Part shown: positions 55,301 through 64,000 of the stretch, one piece after another
Numbering within the stretch: position 1 is the first letter of the stretch
Layout of the letters: each line of letters begins with the position of its first letter
Assembly: GCF_051013375.1 (NCBI RefSeq)
Contig: NZ_CP142125.1
DNA length: 64,000 bases
Source of the DNA: Kordia algicida
GTDB lineage: Bacteria; Bacteroidota; Bacteroidia; Flavobacteriales; Flavobacteriaceae
Reading direction: 5' to 3' (one strand)
The notes under the pieces: generated by a model
The model's database searches: none
What the model saw: only the letters and a program-made list of their open reading frames with translations
Told to the model about the DNA's origin: nothing
Translations under genes and position numbers: made by a program

Positions 55301-58300
55301 AGAATAATTCGGTAGACAGAACGCCAATTCCTGCATTATCTGACGGAAGTAATCCAAATTATCCAGACAGAACGCGAGAAGCAGTACAAGGTGTTCACAT
55401 GATGACCAACGAAACATTTGAACTCAACTACTTTGCAAATGTACCAAGCGCAGGAAGTATTGACAAAGTAATTCCATTAGATACCTACATTGATTTCAAA
55501 GCAATGAAAGGACTCGTTCCTGGTGCAATCTCTGGTAAAATTGGAGGACATACAGGTGGCGCAAACAACTTTACAGACTTAATTCCACCAAACAAAGTTG
55601 TACGTGGAGGACATGAATTACGTCAAGTAAAACACAAATATTCTATAGAAGACATAGAAGTAAAAATGTGGAATGGAAGTTCATGGCAAGACTATCATCC
55701 GTTTGAAGCGGTTGTGCCTACGGCAGAAAGAGACAGCGTAGATCATTTACGTATTGGATATTGGCAACGAAATGGCGATCAATACGATTCCATTCGATTA
55801 TTAGCTACAAATCCATTCTCATACATGGAAGCTGGAGAACCAGGATGGTTTATCCCTGAAGAATACGGAATTACACCATCTGAATTATATTGTGTTACTA
55901 CTCGAGAAACAGGAGATTGTTCTGACTTCTTACAAAAACCATTAGGAAGTAAATATTACAGACCAAACGGTTACGTAGGGCATTACATTGATGGCGCATA
56001 CTATTCCATTGAAGAAGGTGGCGACGATTTTGAAAAAACAGTATATGTTTTAAATACACAGTGGACAATTGCACTATCTGATGGAGATGGAGCATATGAT
56101 GAAGTGTACTTTGATAGAATTAAACTAAGAAAAGATGGAAATAGTACTTTTCCAAACTTAGGAGTAAATGAAAATATCTATACACAAGAAAACGGAGTTG
56201 CAACCAACTTAACTGAAATCTCTCAGCAATATTTTACAGCAATCAATACGATTCTTAGTAATAATGATGGAGAAGAAATCACGAATTTCAAAATTAAAAA
56301 AGTAACTATCGCAGAAGGGAATTTAATAGTTGATGTTCAAGTGGAATCTGATATTCCGTTCCCAAATCCAGATTCAGACGATATGTTTTTTGCGAATCTT
56401 TACTTGGCACGAGAACGAGTAAGTGGTAGTGGAAACTCAACGGAAGGAACTGTCAATCTAAGCTCAAAAATTGTTTTAACGGAATCAGATGATTCTGGAC
56501 CAGCAGGATGCATGGAAGTTACTGATGTAGAAAATAATTTTGACTACGAACAATCATTACAATTCAGTAATGCTGATCGTTTAGTAATTATTCTGCCAGA
56601 AGCTTCAGTTACAACCGATTTAAAATTAACAACCTATGCAGAAGGAGTAACCATTCGTTACTACAAAACGATATTGAGCGACACAAATAGTACGCCGCAA
56701 TACGAAGAAATTCATGAAGTATATAAAACAAAAGCAGCACTCAACAGTGTGGTTTCATATACAAACGAAAATGAATTAACTTCAAAAATTACGGTAACAC
56801 CAAAGTCTGCCAATGCTGAAGAAATTCGTGCAATTCGTGAAGAAATTGCTGAATTACAAGAAGCTACATACGATAGTGAAACAGGTCAAATTATCCCATT
56901 AACTGCTGGACAACAAGCAGAATTAGCCGCATTGGAAGATAGACTTGCACAACTAGAAGCAGAAGGTTGTTCGGTACAATCTGTAACACCAAAAAAACGA
57001 ATTGTAGCTGAAATTTACAACGAAATTGACAATGATGGAATTGATGAATATCGTTTCAGAGTTTTCAATACTAAATGTGAAATTGTATTAAGTAGTAGTA
57101 CGCGCTATGTTTCCATGGCTGCAGCAGTTGGAGAACTAAAAACCTCAGTAAATACATTGCTAACTCAAGCCAATAGTGTTGAAATCAAAGAAACTGTAGA
57201 CCAACGTTTCTACTTCAATATCATTGATAGTACAGGGGAAGTAATTGCAAGACGAATTGAATATTTCAAAACACTAAAAGAATGTGAAAACGAAATTGCC
57301 AGTCTAAAACAATTACTAAGTACAAGTGATATGGTCATAGGTGAAAAAGGTTGTAAACCAGACGAGAGTCAACCTGTATTAGTTACAGCAAAACAAGCAA
57401 CTCCAATGGCTGAAGCTGCTATTGCAACTTCAAATACAATTTTCAATTCGTACAAATACTATGATGCTTCAGATTCACAACGTGTGAATTCGTATGCTAA
57501 AATGAGAATCATTGGCGGAAACTGTTTTGCTATCGGATATCCATCTGTAAACGTAGCAGGGTCTAATGACAATGATGGTGTACTAACAAAACTAGATGTA
57601 CTTGGTAAAGTAATGTTTAGCAAAGTCTACTACTCAGAAAAATCACTACCAATAAGATTTAATGAAATAGAAGAACTCTCAGACGGAAATCTACTAATTG
57701 TTGGTAAAGGTCACACTAACAGATTGTACTATCTAAAAATAGACAGTAGTGATGGTAAAATCATCTGGCAACGCTACTTTACTTGCGAACAAGCATTAGA
57801 TGAACACAGAATGTCTGTCGTAAAAACGAGAAAAAGAACATTCTTCATCACATGTTTATCAAGTAGAAAAGATCACTTATACGTTCTTGAAATAGATCAA
57901 GGTGGTAATATCATTAATCAAACAGGAATAGACAATGGCGGTCAATATGAGTATGAAGTTGGCGCAAGCTGTTTAGATCCAGAAGAAGGATTACTTATCG
58001 GTGTTCAACAAACTGAAGTGAAAACGTTGAGAGTGAGTAGTACAATTATAAATTTTGATGCAAACTTAAAACTCAAATTCAACTATCTCATCAATAGTAA
58101 ATTTGAAGTGAAAATTACAGATATGATTATGGATGAAGGAAAACTATACTTCATCTTAGACAATATCTCATCGTCAGAATCTACCATCACGTACATTCCA
58201 TACAGTGATAAAGAATTCAAAGAAATAAGTTCAAATAAATTACCAGCGTACAGAAATTGGAAGCTTACAGGTTCTTACAGAGACAAAAGTGTTACAGTAG

Positions 58301-60840
58301 TAAATGTAGAAACTCCGGTATACAACATCAGTATTCAGGGTGATGAAAGTTTAGCTATTGATACCGAATATGAATTCAACACACCAATAGACGTTGCAGG
58401 AATCAAAGATATTTTCTATGACGAAGAATTGAAAAAATACACATTAGTCTCAAGTGAATACTTAGCTGTTTTAGAAAATGATATGGACAGTTGTGTGACG
58501 AAGAAAACCGAAAAAACAACGCTACTAAAAGAACGTGCATTCACATACACAGAGTTGTCTGTAAAAGTAGCAGATTTCGGAGTTAAGCCAGTAATCATTG
58601 ATGAAATTCGTACTGCAGAACAAAATCTAAAATTAGAAAAAGAATTATGTCCTGTGGACGATGGAGGAAATAATGATTGTAACAAAGATGAAACACTCTG
58701 CGAATTCTATGAGACAATAAAAGCACAACTATTCGCTTGCATCAACTACGAAGCAAAAGAGCCATTCTATGACAATTGGCATTGTTTCTTAAAAATGATT
58801 GAAAGCATTGAAAACTTTGACGCTCAATATCCTCAATACGGATTACTAGAAATCTTAGAAGTTGATATCAATAACTTAATCACATATCCACAAACGGCGA
58901 GACCACCAATACTATCAACAGCAATTGATCTTGCTAACATTATCTTAGACAAAATATATGAACTAGGAAAATGTGATTGTGATGGCGGTGGCGATGAAGA
59001 TCCGCATATCTGTAACACATCACTACAACAAGTATGTTGGTTATCTGTTGAAAAATTTGAGTTCAATCAAACCATTCCAGGAATAGGTGCTATTGAGCAA
59101 GAACAGGAAGACATGGAAGAAGCTGTACAACGTACTGCGCAACCAATTTGGAGACCAAACTCTAAATTCTACGTGCATTACAAGCTAAAAGATGAAGTAG
59201 ACAACGGCGAAAATGAAGGTATCTTTGACTATTACTACGGATTCAAAACGGCAGGACCAATAGGACATTTCCACAATGCAGATGGTGTAACGTATGGTAA
59301 TGAATACGACGAAGATACCAATGCAATCTTAAACCGTGCAGATGCCAATGGAAACCTCACGGAAACAGGAAACCTTACAAATCCTGATTCGTATCCACTA
59401 ACATCATTACGTCAATACATTGACTACGACAGATCGTATCCAAATGCAGACGGAAGTTTATTACAAGCAAAACCTGTATTCTATGGACAAGAACAATGTA
59501 GAATAACGCTGTACTTTACCAAACCACTTACATATCACATGTTACGTACTTGGGAATCGTACTTAGGTGCACCAGAATTGACAGGATCGATGCACATTGC
59601 AATCAAAGATCCCGTAAGTAATGTAGTTATTCCGTATCCATTGCCAATCAATTTTGATGAAGAAACGGTACCATTGCCAATCAATACAGCAACTTGGTTA
59701 CAAATTGACAGTACTGTTGAAATCACAATTCCTGAAACGGTAACAATTGAAGACAACATGGGACTTGATCTTGGAACCTTTAATGTTACACTATCTGAAT
59801 ACAGAAGCGCGTTGCAAAAACAGCATGTTAGAATAAGTGATACAGAATTGCACGAAAATCCAGCAGTTGTAGGCGGCAAAATTATTTGGGAAGATCCTGC
59901 AAATCCAGGTGTCAATATAGAACATGTAATCTTTGCTACAGGTGAGGAAGACACAACTTGGGTAAATGACAACGATCCAAGAATTCCGTTAAACATCCGA
60001 ATACTGAACAACTTCATCAATTACATCAACACAAACAATGATGCAATCGAATGTACATTCACAGTAGGAAACGCTATCAAGCCACAAAGCTATGCGTACT
60101 CAGTTGTATTGACGAATCTGAAGCCACAAAAGCTATATACAGCGTTAATTTACAATGCGTTTGAAACGGAAAGTAACGATGTGCTATCAAGTGAACAAGT
60201 ACACAACTACGTGTTCCAAACTTCACGATATAAAAACTTTGGAGCGCAAGTAAATAGTTACATGTTGGTAGATGAAAATGATACCAATAATACCAGACAA
60301 GCGGTATTTGAAGTAGCATTACCAACGCTAATGGCAGATAAAGTAGCAACGGCGTACAACATTGTAGTTGGAAACAACGATGCTGACAGTGATGCTATTG
60401 AAACGCAATACCTTGATGTATTTGACAGAGTATTAGAAGGTGTATTAGGAATGACTCCATTAGATCCACCAGTAAATACAGAATTCAATAAAATACTAGA
60501 TAGCGACGGAAACATTATTGCAATACTCGTTAGAAATCCAGAACCTTTCAACATTCCAAAAATTCCAATTGAAAAAATCAACGGAACTGATGAAATCTTT
60601 GAAGAAAACAGTACGGACGGACAAAGAGGTGCAATACGTGTAATCAATACAGCAAACGATCAAGATGATCCTACATACAAAGTATTGTATTCCAAAGACT
60701 ATTCGCAAGCACTTATCATGCACCAAAGTCAACAAATCACAGCAATCAATCTAAGCTTTAGATTCAGATACTTGATTTGGAACGGAAGTGAATACGTAAT
60801 AGACGATACAGTACGCGTAGATGATATCTCGCTCATATAA
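52336..60840 (+). CDS. Giant 2834-aa multidomain protein without signal peptide
   Basis: It starts MPTPQFYPALSKLIRSDKLP, so no Sec signal. Residues ~1-230 are helical; ~235-990 are long amphipathic beta-strands with repeated Gly/Phe/Ile patterns (GLAFYGFGGLLGYKYV, VEVGGFISFERFQLGGYIAFGG), followed by a basic segment RVCIRIIVKICKTFKVKLKW. Residues ~990-1430 are beta-rich; ~1495-1545 a coiled coil (EIRAIREEIAEL, AELAALEDRLAQLEAEG). Two tandem YegP/DUF1508-like repeats follow (about 1565-1665: YRFRVFNTKCEIVLSSS and RFYFNIIDSTGEVIAR), then a propeller-like region (about 1690-2000), two Cys-rich linkers (about 2110-2225: CNKDETLCEFY, CDCDGGGDEDPHICN) and a C-terminal beta region. The family is not recognised. 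Size and lack of a signal suggest a structural or cargo protein of a large secretion or injection device. Translation is coupled to the lipoprotein. Confidence 0.75.
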   Translation: MPTPQFYPALSKLIRSDKLPEPIKSVVDNTTDKLFYKTYYVEKSLYGETAYHHIVLVFNKEIGFNLFGGEEGFELLFNPGSAENTTELPLAIYYNLPIVKYIKQIQLGDLNSIEDYFNLLLEMFNVSEEELLYEVIYGFLGDETDPFLAFVDDFNNNPDYNSHPPLTNPQETNEYEKITNLITQFQTRNLDLLLYTLENYVDIVDFSGGFENLSTIFKKWMGEFTLDTIIDLFIPKFSVTLPQLELALAFPRTWLKPVDANGNVLEDGKSMLTYNVGSMSYHSEHGFEFNQADSFDLTPSQIGNTGILIDIDNLKFDFRTDKNIPEATADGRPDEFRGFYAETVAITLPKKWFNNVDNATLRVAGYNMLIGTGGVSGTVALETVASGGDGFMPVNIGSWELGFSSFDISFKQNAIIESNIEGRLKIPKLKNSDGNEALIGIKGHLNEEGDFNLTASEPQGIPLSLFDFMTINFLTLELGREDDNFYVGTSCEISFQNAIMERVLGDQKIVIPKLRVYEDGSIEIVGGNAFIPTNISLNLGPIEIAVTGIHFGSHQQEKNGVMRKYNYWGFDGAISLDPLGIDARGEGIKYYYTTDNDEHGGDGDSFLRIQTIEVDLIIPGTADPDNALAIINGMLSIPEPGESPEYEGKIGLKLPKARISGAAQMRLQPKEPAFIIEAGIEMPTPIPLAATGLAFYGFGGLLGYKYVAEKEAIGLVSGENTWYEYYTYPKRGVNLDKFSGPPRTDQYNMPVAVGAGTVLGTMHDDGFLFSTRLMAILSLPSVFILDGRANVLGERLGIIDDTEPPFFAGVAVGDNSFEFWFGADYQLPKSNGWIIDLYAEVQAGFFFNNPSAWYLNFGTKDAPITARVLTIITAQSYLMLSARGIEAGARVDLSLKKNFFGIKVEISAYVEVGGFISFERFQLGGYIAFGGTIAISVWKIVGFRVSLDAILSAEAAKPFLLYAKVRIRVCIRIIVKICKTFKVKLKWEKNNSVDRTPIPALSDGSNPNYPDRTREAVQGVHMMTNETFELNYFANVPSAGSIDKVIPLDTYIDFKAMKGLVPGAISGKIGGHTGGANNFTDLIPPNKVVRGGHELRQVKHKYSIEDIEVKMWNGSSWQDYHPFEAVVPTAERDSVDHLRIGYWQRNGDQYDSIRLLATNPFSYMEAGEPGWFIPEEYGITPSELYCVTTRETGDCSDFLQKPLGSKYYRPNGYVGHYIDGAYYSIEEGGDDFEKTVYVLNTQWTIALSDGDGAYDEVYFDRIKLRKDGNSTFPNLGVNENIYTQENGVATNLTEISQQYFTAINTILSNNDGEEITNFKIKKVTIAEGNLIVDVQVESDIPFPNPDSDDMFFANLYLARERVSGSGNSTEGTVNLSSKIVLTESDDSGPAGCMEVTDVENNFDYEQSLQFSNADRLVIILPEASVTTDLKLTTYAEGVTIRYYKTILSDTNSTPQYEEIHEVYKTKAALNSVVSYTNENELTSKITVTPKSANAEEIRAIREEIAELQEATYDSETGQIIPLTAGQQAELAALEDRLAQLEAEGCSVQSVTPKKRIVAEIYNEIDNDGIDEYRFRVFNTKCEIVLSSSTRYVSMAAAVGELKTSVNTLLTQANSVEIKETVDQRFYFNIIDSTGEVIARRIEYFKTLKECENEIASLKQLLSTSDMVIGEKGCKPDESQPVLVTAKQATPMAEAAIATSNTIFNSYKYYDASDSQRVNSYAKMRIIGGNCFAIGYPSVNVAGSNDNDGVLTKLDVLGKVMFSKVYYSEKSLPIRFNEIEELSDGNLLIVGKGHTNRLYYLKIDSSDGKIIWQRYFTCEQALDEHRMSVVKTRKRTFFITCLSSRKDHLYVLEIDQGGNIINQTGIDNGGQYEYEVGASCLDPEEGLLIGVQQTEVKTLRVSSTIINFDANLKLKFNYLINSKFEVKITDMIMDEGKLYFILDNISSSESTITYIPYSDKEFKEISSNKLPAYRNWKLTGSYRDKSVTVVNVETPVYNISIQGDESLAIDTEYEFNTPIDVAGIKDIFYDEELKKYTLVSSEYLAVLENDMDSCVTKKTEKTTLLKERAFTYTELSVKVADFGVKPVIIDEIRTAEQNLKLEKELCPVDDGGNNDCNKDETLCEFYETIKAQLFACINYEAKEPFYDNWHCFLKMIESIENFDAQYPQYGLLEILEVDINNLITYPQTARPPILSTAIDLANIILDKIYELGKCDCDGGGDEDPHICNTSLQQVCWLSVEKFEFNQTIPGIGAIEQEQEDMEEAVQRTAQPIWRPNSKFYVHYKLKDEVDNGENEGIFDYYYGFKTAGPIGHFHNADGVTYGNEYDEDTNAILNRADANGNLTETGNLTNPDSYPLTSLRQYIDYDRSYPNADGSLLQAKPVFYGQEQCRITLYFTKPLTYHMLRTWESYLGAPELTGSMHIAIKDPVSNVVIPYPLPINFDEETVPLPINTATWLQIDSTVEITIPETVTIEDNMGLDLGTFNVTLSEYRSALQKQHVRISDTELHENPAVVGGKIIWEDPANPGVNIEHVIFATGEEDTTWVNDNDPRIPLNIRILNNFINYINTNNDAIECTFTVGNAIKPQSYAYSVVLTNLKPQKLYTALIYNAFETESNDVLSSEQVHNYVFQTSRYKNFGAQVNSYMLVDENDTNNTRQAVFEVALPTLMADKVATAYNIVVGNNDADSDAIETQYLDVFDRVLEGVLGMTPLDPPVNTEFNKILDSDGNIIAILVRNPEPFNIPKIPIEKINGTDEIFEENSTDGQRGAIRVINTANDQDDPTYKVLYSKDYSQALIMHQSQQITAINLSFRFRYLIWNGSEYVIDDTVRVDDISLI

Positions 60841-60865
60841 ACAATAAACAAAAAAGGAACTTGAA

Positions 60866-60914
60866 GAAGTGATTTAAATTTTTCATTCAAATCAAAAAAA
60901 GTTTAGATCACTTC
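60866..60914. repeat. 49-bp palindromic (MITE-like) element, short copy
   Basis: GAAGTGATTTAAATTTTT at the left and AAATCAAAAAAAGTTTAGATCACTTC at the right. These are the two ends of the 25195-25354 element in reverse orientation, with the ~110-bp middle missing; one base in the right end and one A differ. It sits in the 94-base gap between the two giant genes and would form a hairpin in their mRNA. Confidence 0.7.
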
Positions 60915-60934
60915 TAAAGTAAAAAAAATATCAA

Positions 60935-63900
60935 ATGGCACTAGAAAATAATTTTTTCGTCAAAAACATAAATTTGGCGTATTGCAAACCATTCTTGCAT
61001 CACAAGGCTTTATCTACTGTATTTATTACAGACAGAACTCAAATGTTGTACGTAACGTTCCTGCAAAAGTGGTAAAAGTTGATACGAACTATAATTTAAT
61101 TTGGGCGAAGCAAATAGATAACTTACACTTCATCAATCAAATCATTCCAGGTACCGAAGGAAATTTAATCATCTACGGAGGTCACTATGAAATTGAAAGC
61201 AATACACCAAAAGCAGTCGCACTTAAAATGAGTGAAGCTGGTGTAATAAGATGGAGTAAGAAGTACGATGTTGATACTGATGGATATACAGAATACAATA
61301 TCGACCGAACAATGATTCAGGAAATTTCATTAGACCGTTATGTATTCATAGCAGGTCAATCAGTCTGTATCATTAACGACAATGGAAACATGGTGAAAAG
61401 TGTAAACCTAGCGTATACAGAACAAAATAACTTTACGGTGTTTTCAGGAATGACAGTTTATAATGACAGAATATTTCTGGCAGGAACAGGCGTATTTACC
61501 AACATTCCTTTCGGAATCACGGAATTAAATACTAACCTAGAAATTGTCGACAGAGCTCGATACCGAAATCTTTCATCAATACAAACAAGTGGCGGATCTG
61601 GATATTACCATATCTATCCGAAAAATGACTTACTCTACCTAGCACATTCTCCAAGTGGAAACCGTTTAGTAACGTCGCTCAACTTGAACAATAACTTGGT
61701 ACCTGAAAAAGCAATCATCATAGACGGATTGAGTGCAAACAGTAGTCAACAAAGTAACAAATTAGAATTTACAAATTCCAACTTTTACTTCAACTACAAA
61801 GAGTTTGGTGCTTCAACAACAAGCTATTTTAAATTTGATTGGGATTTAAACTGTCTTTGGACAAAAAGAAATTCCATCGGAATTGGCGCAGAAGAATTTC
61901 AGGTATTTGACAATTTCATCTTCTTGCAAGAATCTAACAGAAATGTCATCAAAACCAATGTAGAACTCGAAGGAAACGACTGCGTTGAAGCGTTTACGCA
62001 AGTAGGAAATCCTGAAATCAGTGAAATTAATATCGAAAAGCAACCAATCAATGATGTGGAAGCTGCGGTCATACAAGTAAGCGCAACAGATTTAGGATTG
62101 GAAACCGCTTTCTACGATCCAAACATCATTCAAATATGTCCAACACTAGATATTGAGCAAAGTACAATTACGGCAAATCCAAATGCAATTCCAGCAGATG
62201 GAAGCAGTACTTCAATAATCACAGTACAGCTAAAAGATGCCAACGGAAACAACATCACTTCTGGTGGAGAAACTGTAGCAATAAATACTTCCGCAGGAAC
62301 CATTACCGCAGCAGATGATAATGGCGATGGTACGTATACAGCTGAATTGCAATCTACAAGTGTAGAAGAAACTGCAAACCTAAGTTTTTCTGTAAATGGT
62401 GCGCTAAGTCCACAAACGACGACAGTTACGTTTTACATTTCAAGTGAATGTTTCTTTACGAGTTCCTTCAAGAATGGAGGTTCACCTAATTCCAATAACG
62501 GAGTTTGTAAAATAGGAACAAATAATGTACTTACTGTTGGAACAGATTCACCTTACGGAATTGTTACGTTGTTAAACGCCAATAGCAATATAGTATGGAG
62601 AAAACAATTGGCAATTCAGGGTAAAAAAATCTCACTAACATCAGTAGTAACCTGTAATGATGGACAAAGTGCCATCGTTTTAGGGCAATATGGAACTACA
62701 GAAAATAATAGGTCGCATCTTTTTATCTTTAAAATTGACTCGTTAGGAAACATTCTTTGGTCAAAACTATTGTATTCTCCCAATACACGTTCTGGAGTAG
62801 GAATCAAAAAACTTAACCACAATCCTCAAACACAGCAATACCTTATCACAGCTTGGTATAACGAACAACAGCTAGAAGACGATATGGAATTGTACAAAAT
62901 TGATGAAAACGGAAACATGATTTCATCAAGGAGAGTAACTGGCGTATCAGATGAACAAATCATGGATGTAGTCATCACTCCAGCCGGATTTACCATTGTC
63001 GGTTCGGCAACAACTCCATCTGGGCAAACAATACGTCATGGTGCTGTACTATCATTTGATAATAACTTAGCTCTAAACTGGGGAAAACGTTTTGGAAACA
63101 ACGCATTATTGCACATTACAGGCGGAATTTCAATAGCTTCACCACTAGAAAGTTATATCATAACAGGTGTGCATTACAATACAAACAAACTGTTTCTTAG
63201 TACTTTAAACAGTTCTTCAAACTCATACACTGTAAAAGTAACAAGTTTAGGAGCTTCGCAAGACCTGCTAAGTACAAACACGAAACTTATTCAAGGAGAA
63301 AATGGAACATTCTATTGTATTGCAAACTACACTACCGATCGCGCGAGTGAAGTCATAAAATTTGATGGGCAATTAAATGAACTCTGGAAGCGAAAACTAG
63401 ACTTTGGCAGTAAAAACGATATCAATCAATTGGTAAATGATGCAAATCAGCAATTATTCCTTGTCGGATCGGTCGCAGAAACAGGCGCAGCATATCTAGC
63501 AAAAACAAACCTAGAATTGCAAAACTGTATTTCTGAAGACGTTCCAACATCGCAATATGCGCAAGCAACTTATACAACAGACACGTTTACACCAGCTATT
63601 GATGACTTGCCACATACATTTGAAAATGTTGCAATAATTGTTGCAGACGTAGAAGCAGAACGTACAGATTACTGTAATGAAAACTGTGGGAATACCTCAA
63701 TTCCAATCACGGAGCATACTGCGATTCAGTCACCAAACTTCTACATTCAAGCAGCAGGATCAACAGGAAATGATGGAAGTGCGCAAGGTATTCATACACG
63801 TTGGGTATTCTCTGGAGCATTAGGAGAAAAACACTTGCCAAAAGGAAACTATGCATCGACAGCACATAACTTCAACAAAGAAGATGATTTTGTACGTGTG

Positions 63901-64000
63901 TACAGAGCGCCGTATACCAAAGTCACAAAAACGATCGATTTTGCACAAGCACCAAACATCGTTGACGACGCAAATGCATTATGGATTTACAGAATTGAAG
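60935..64000 (+). CDS. Second giant protein with propeller and Ig-like domains (3' end outside window; frameshift near start)
   Basis: ATG 60935 reads MALENNFF and then soon stops; adding one T to the six at 60952-60957 gives MALENNFFRQKHKFGVLQTI and a frame open to the right edge (over 1000 residues). Residues ~20-370 form a quinoprotein-like propeller (LIWAKQIDNLHF, VIRWSKKYDVD, LNCLWTKRN) similar in style to that in the 2834-aa protein. A bacterial Ig-like (invasin-type) domain follows (about 400-500: STITANPNAIPADGSSTSIITVQLKDANGN in part), then a second propeller (about 505-860: IVWRKQLAIQGKK, ILWSKLLYSP). The tail contains FYIQAAGSTGNDGSAQGIHTRW and VRVYRAPYTKV. No signal peptide. It may share the operon and device with the preceding genes. 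Confidence 0.7.

Noticed and set aside
1..64000. rRNA genes, insertion sequences or transposase genes
   Set aside because: None were recognised on either strand; the only mobile-like item is the palindromic repeat pair.

Overview
The window is AT-rich chromosomal DNA from a member of the Bacteroidota, most likely a marine Flavobacteriaceae (Kordia-like; the genus is a guess from gene content). The reasons are a type IX secretion (T9SS) C-terminal sorting domain, a TAnnTTTG-type promoter, TPR-AraC hybrid regulators, Rcp1-type response regulators paired with 'HDLQEPLRKI' kinases, and a tRNA without an encoded CCA.

Region by region. (1) 0-6.6 kb: a C39-less peptide-exporter ABC protein (cut by the left edge), a divergent TPR-AraC membrane regulator, a double-glycine leader peptide precursor and a lipoprotein S9 (prolyl-oligopeptidase) peptidase. 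Together they look like a small ribosomal-peptide locus. (2) 6.8-15.8 kb: a small protein with a QLKDNRP motif, a 1404-aa T9SS-exported beta-helix adhesin, a degenerate repeat-rich spacer, and a Y_Y_Y/LytS sensor kinase with its LytTR regulator; the kinase signal peptide is knocked out of frame. (3) 16.3-20.5 kb: a polymorphic toxin with a C-terminal nucleic-acid deaminase domain, its SUKH immunity gene, a relic, and a frameshifted Imm35-like immunity gene. (4) 20.7-30.8 kb: an exported PPDK-like protein with reversed domain order, two class-A beta-lactamase-fold serine hydrolases, an NTT-type transporter fused to HEAT repeats, a GIY-YIG protein and an AraC regulator. (5) 30.9-37.4 kb: an envelope/stress cluster of small proteins (lipoproteins, holin-like, YtxH, Lmo0937, DUF4142-like), a CHASE3-PAS kinase with response regulator, a HTH regulator and an AI-2E family transporter. 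(6) 37.6-44.5 kb: a DUF3095 cyclase-like protein, two AraC paralogues, and a bacteriophytochrome system (heme oxygenase, BphP, response regulator). (7) 44.7-45.1 kb: tRNA-Arg(ACG) and a 52-aa conserved small protein.

(8) 45.6 kb to the right edge is the most unusual part. It is one co-directional run of tightly coupled genes: a 1058-aa protein ending in a pyroglutamyl-peptidase-like domain whose catalytic Cys is Ser, a YwqK-like lipoprotein, a protein with a pesticin/T4-lysozyme-like domain, a second lipoprotein, and two giant signal-less proteins (2834 aa and more than 1000 aa). The alternation of signal-less enzyme-like protein and lipoprotein suggests effector/immunity pairs delivered by a non-Sec route; this is inference.

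Four loci (15.7, 20.29, 50.98 and 60.95 kb) need one- or two-base indels to restore otherwise continuous proteins. Three of the four involve T runs of 6 to 9 bases (the 15.7 kb locus also needs a base removed from a short A run); at 50.98 kb only a 3-base A run is present. Assembly error, pseudogenisation and phase variation are all possible.
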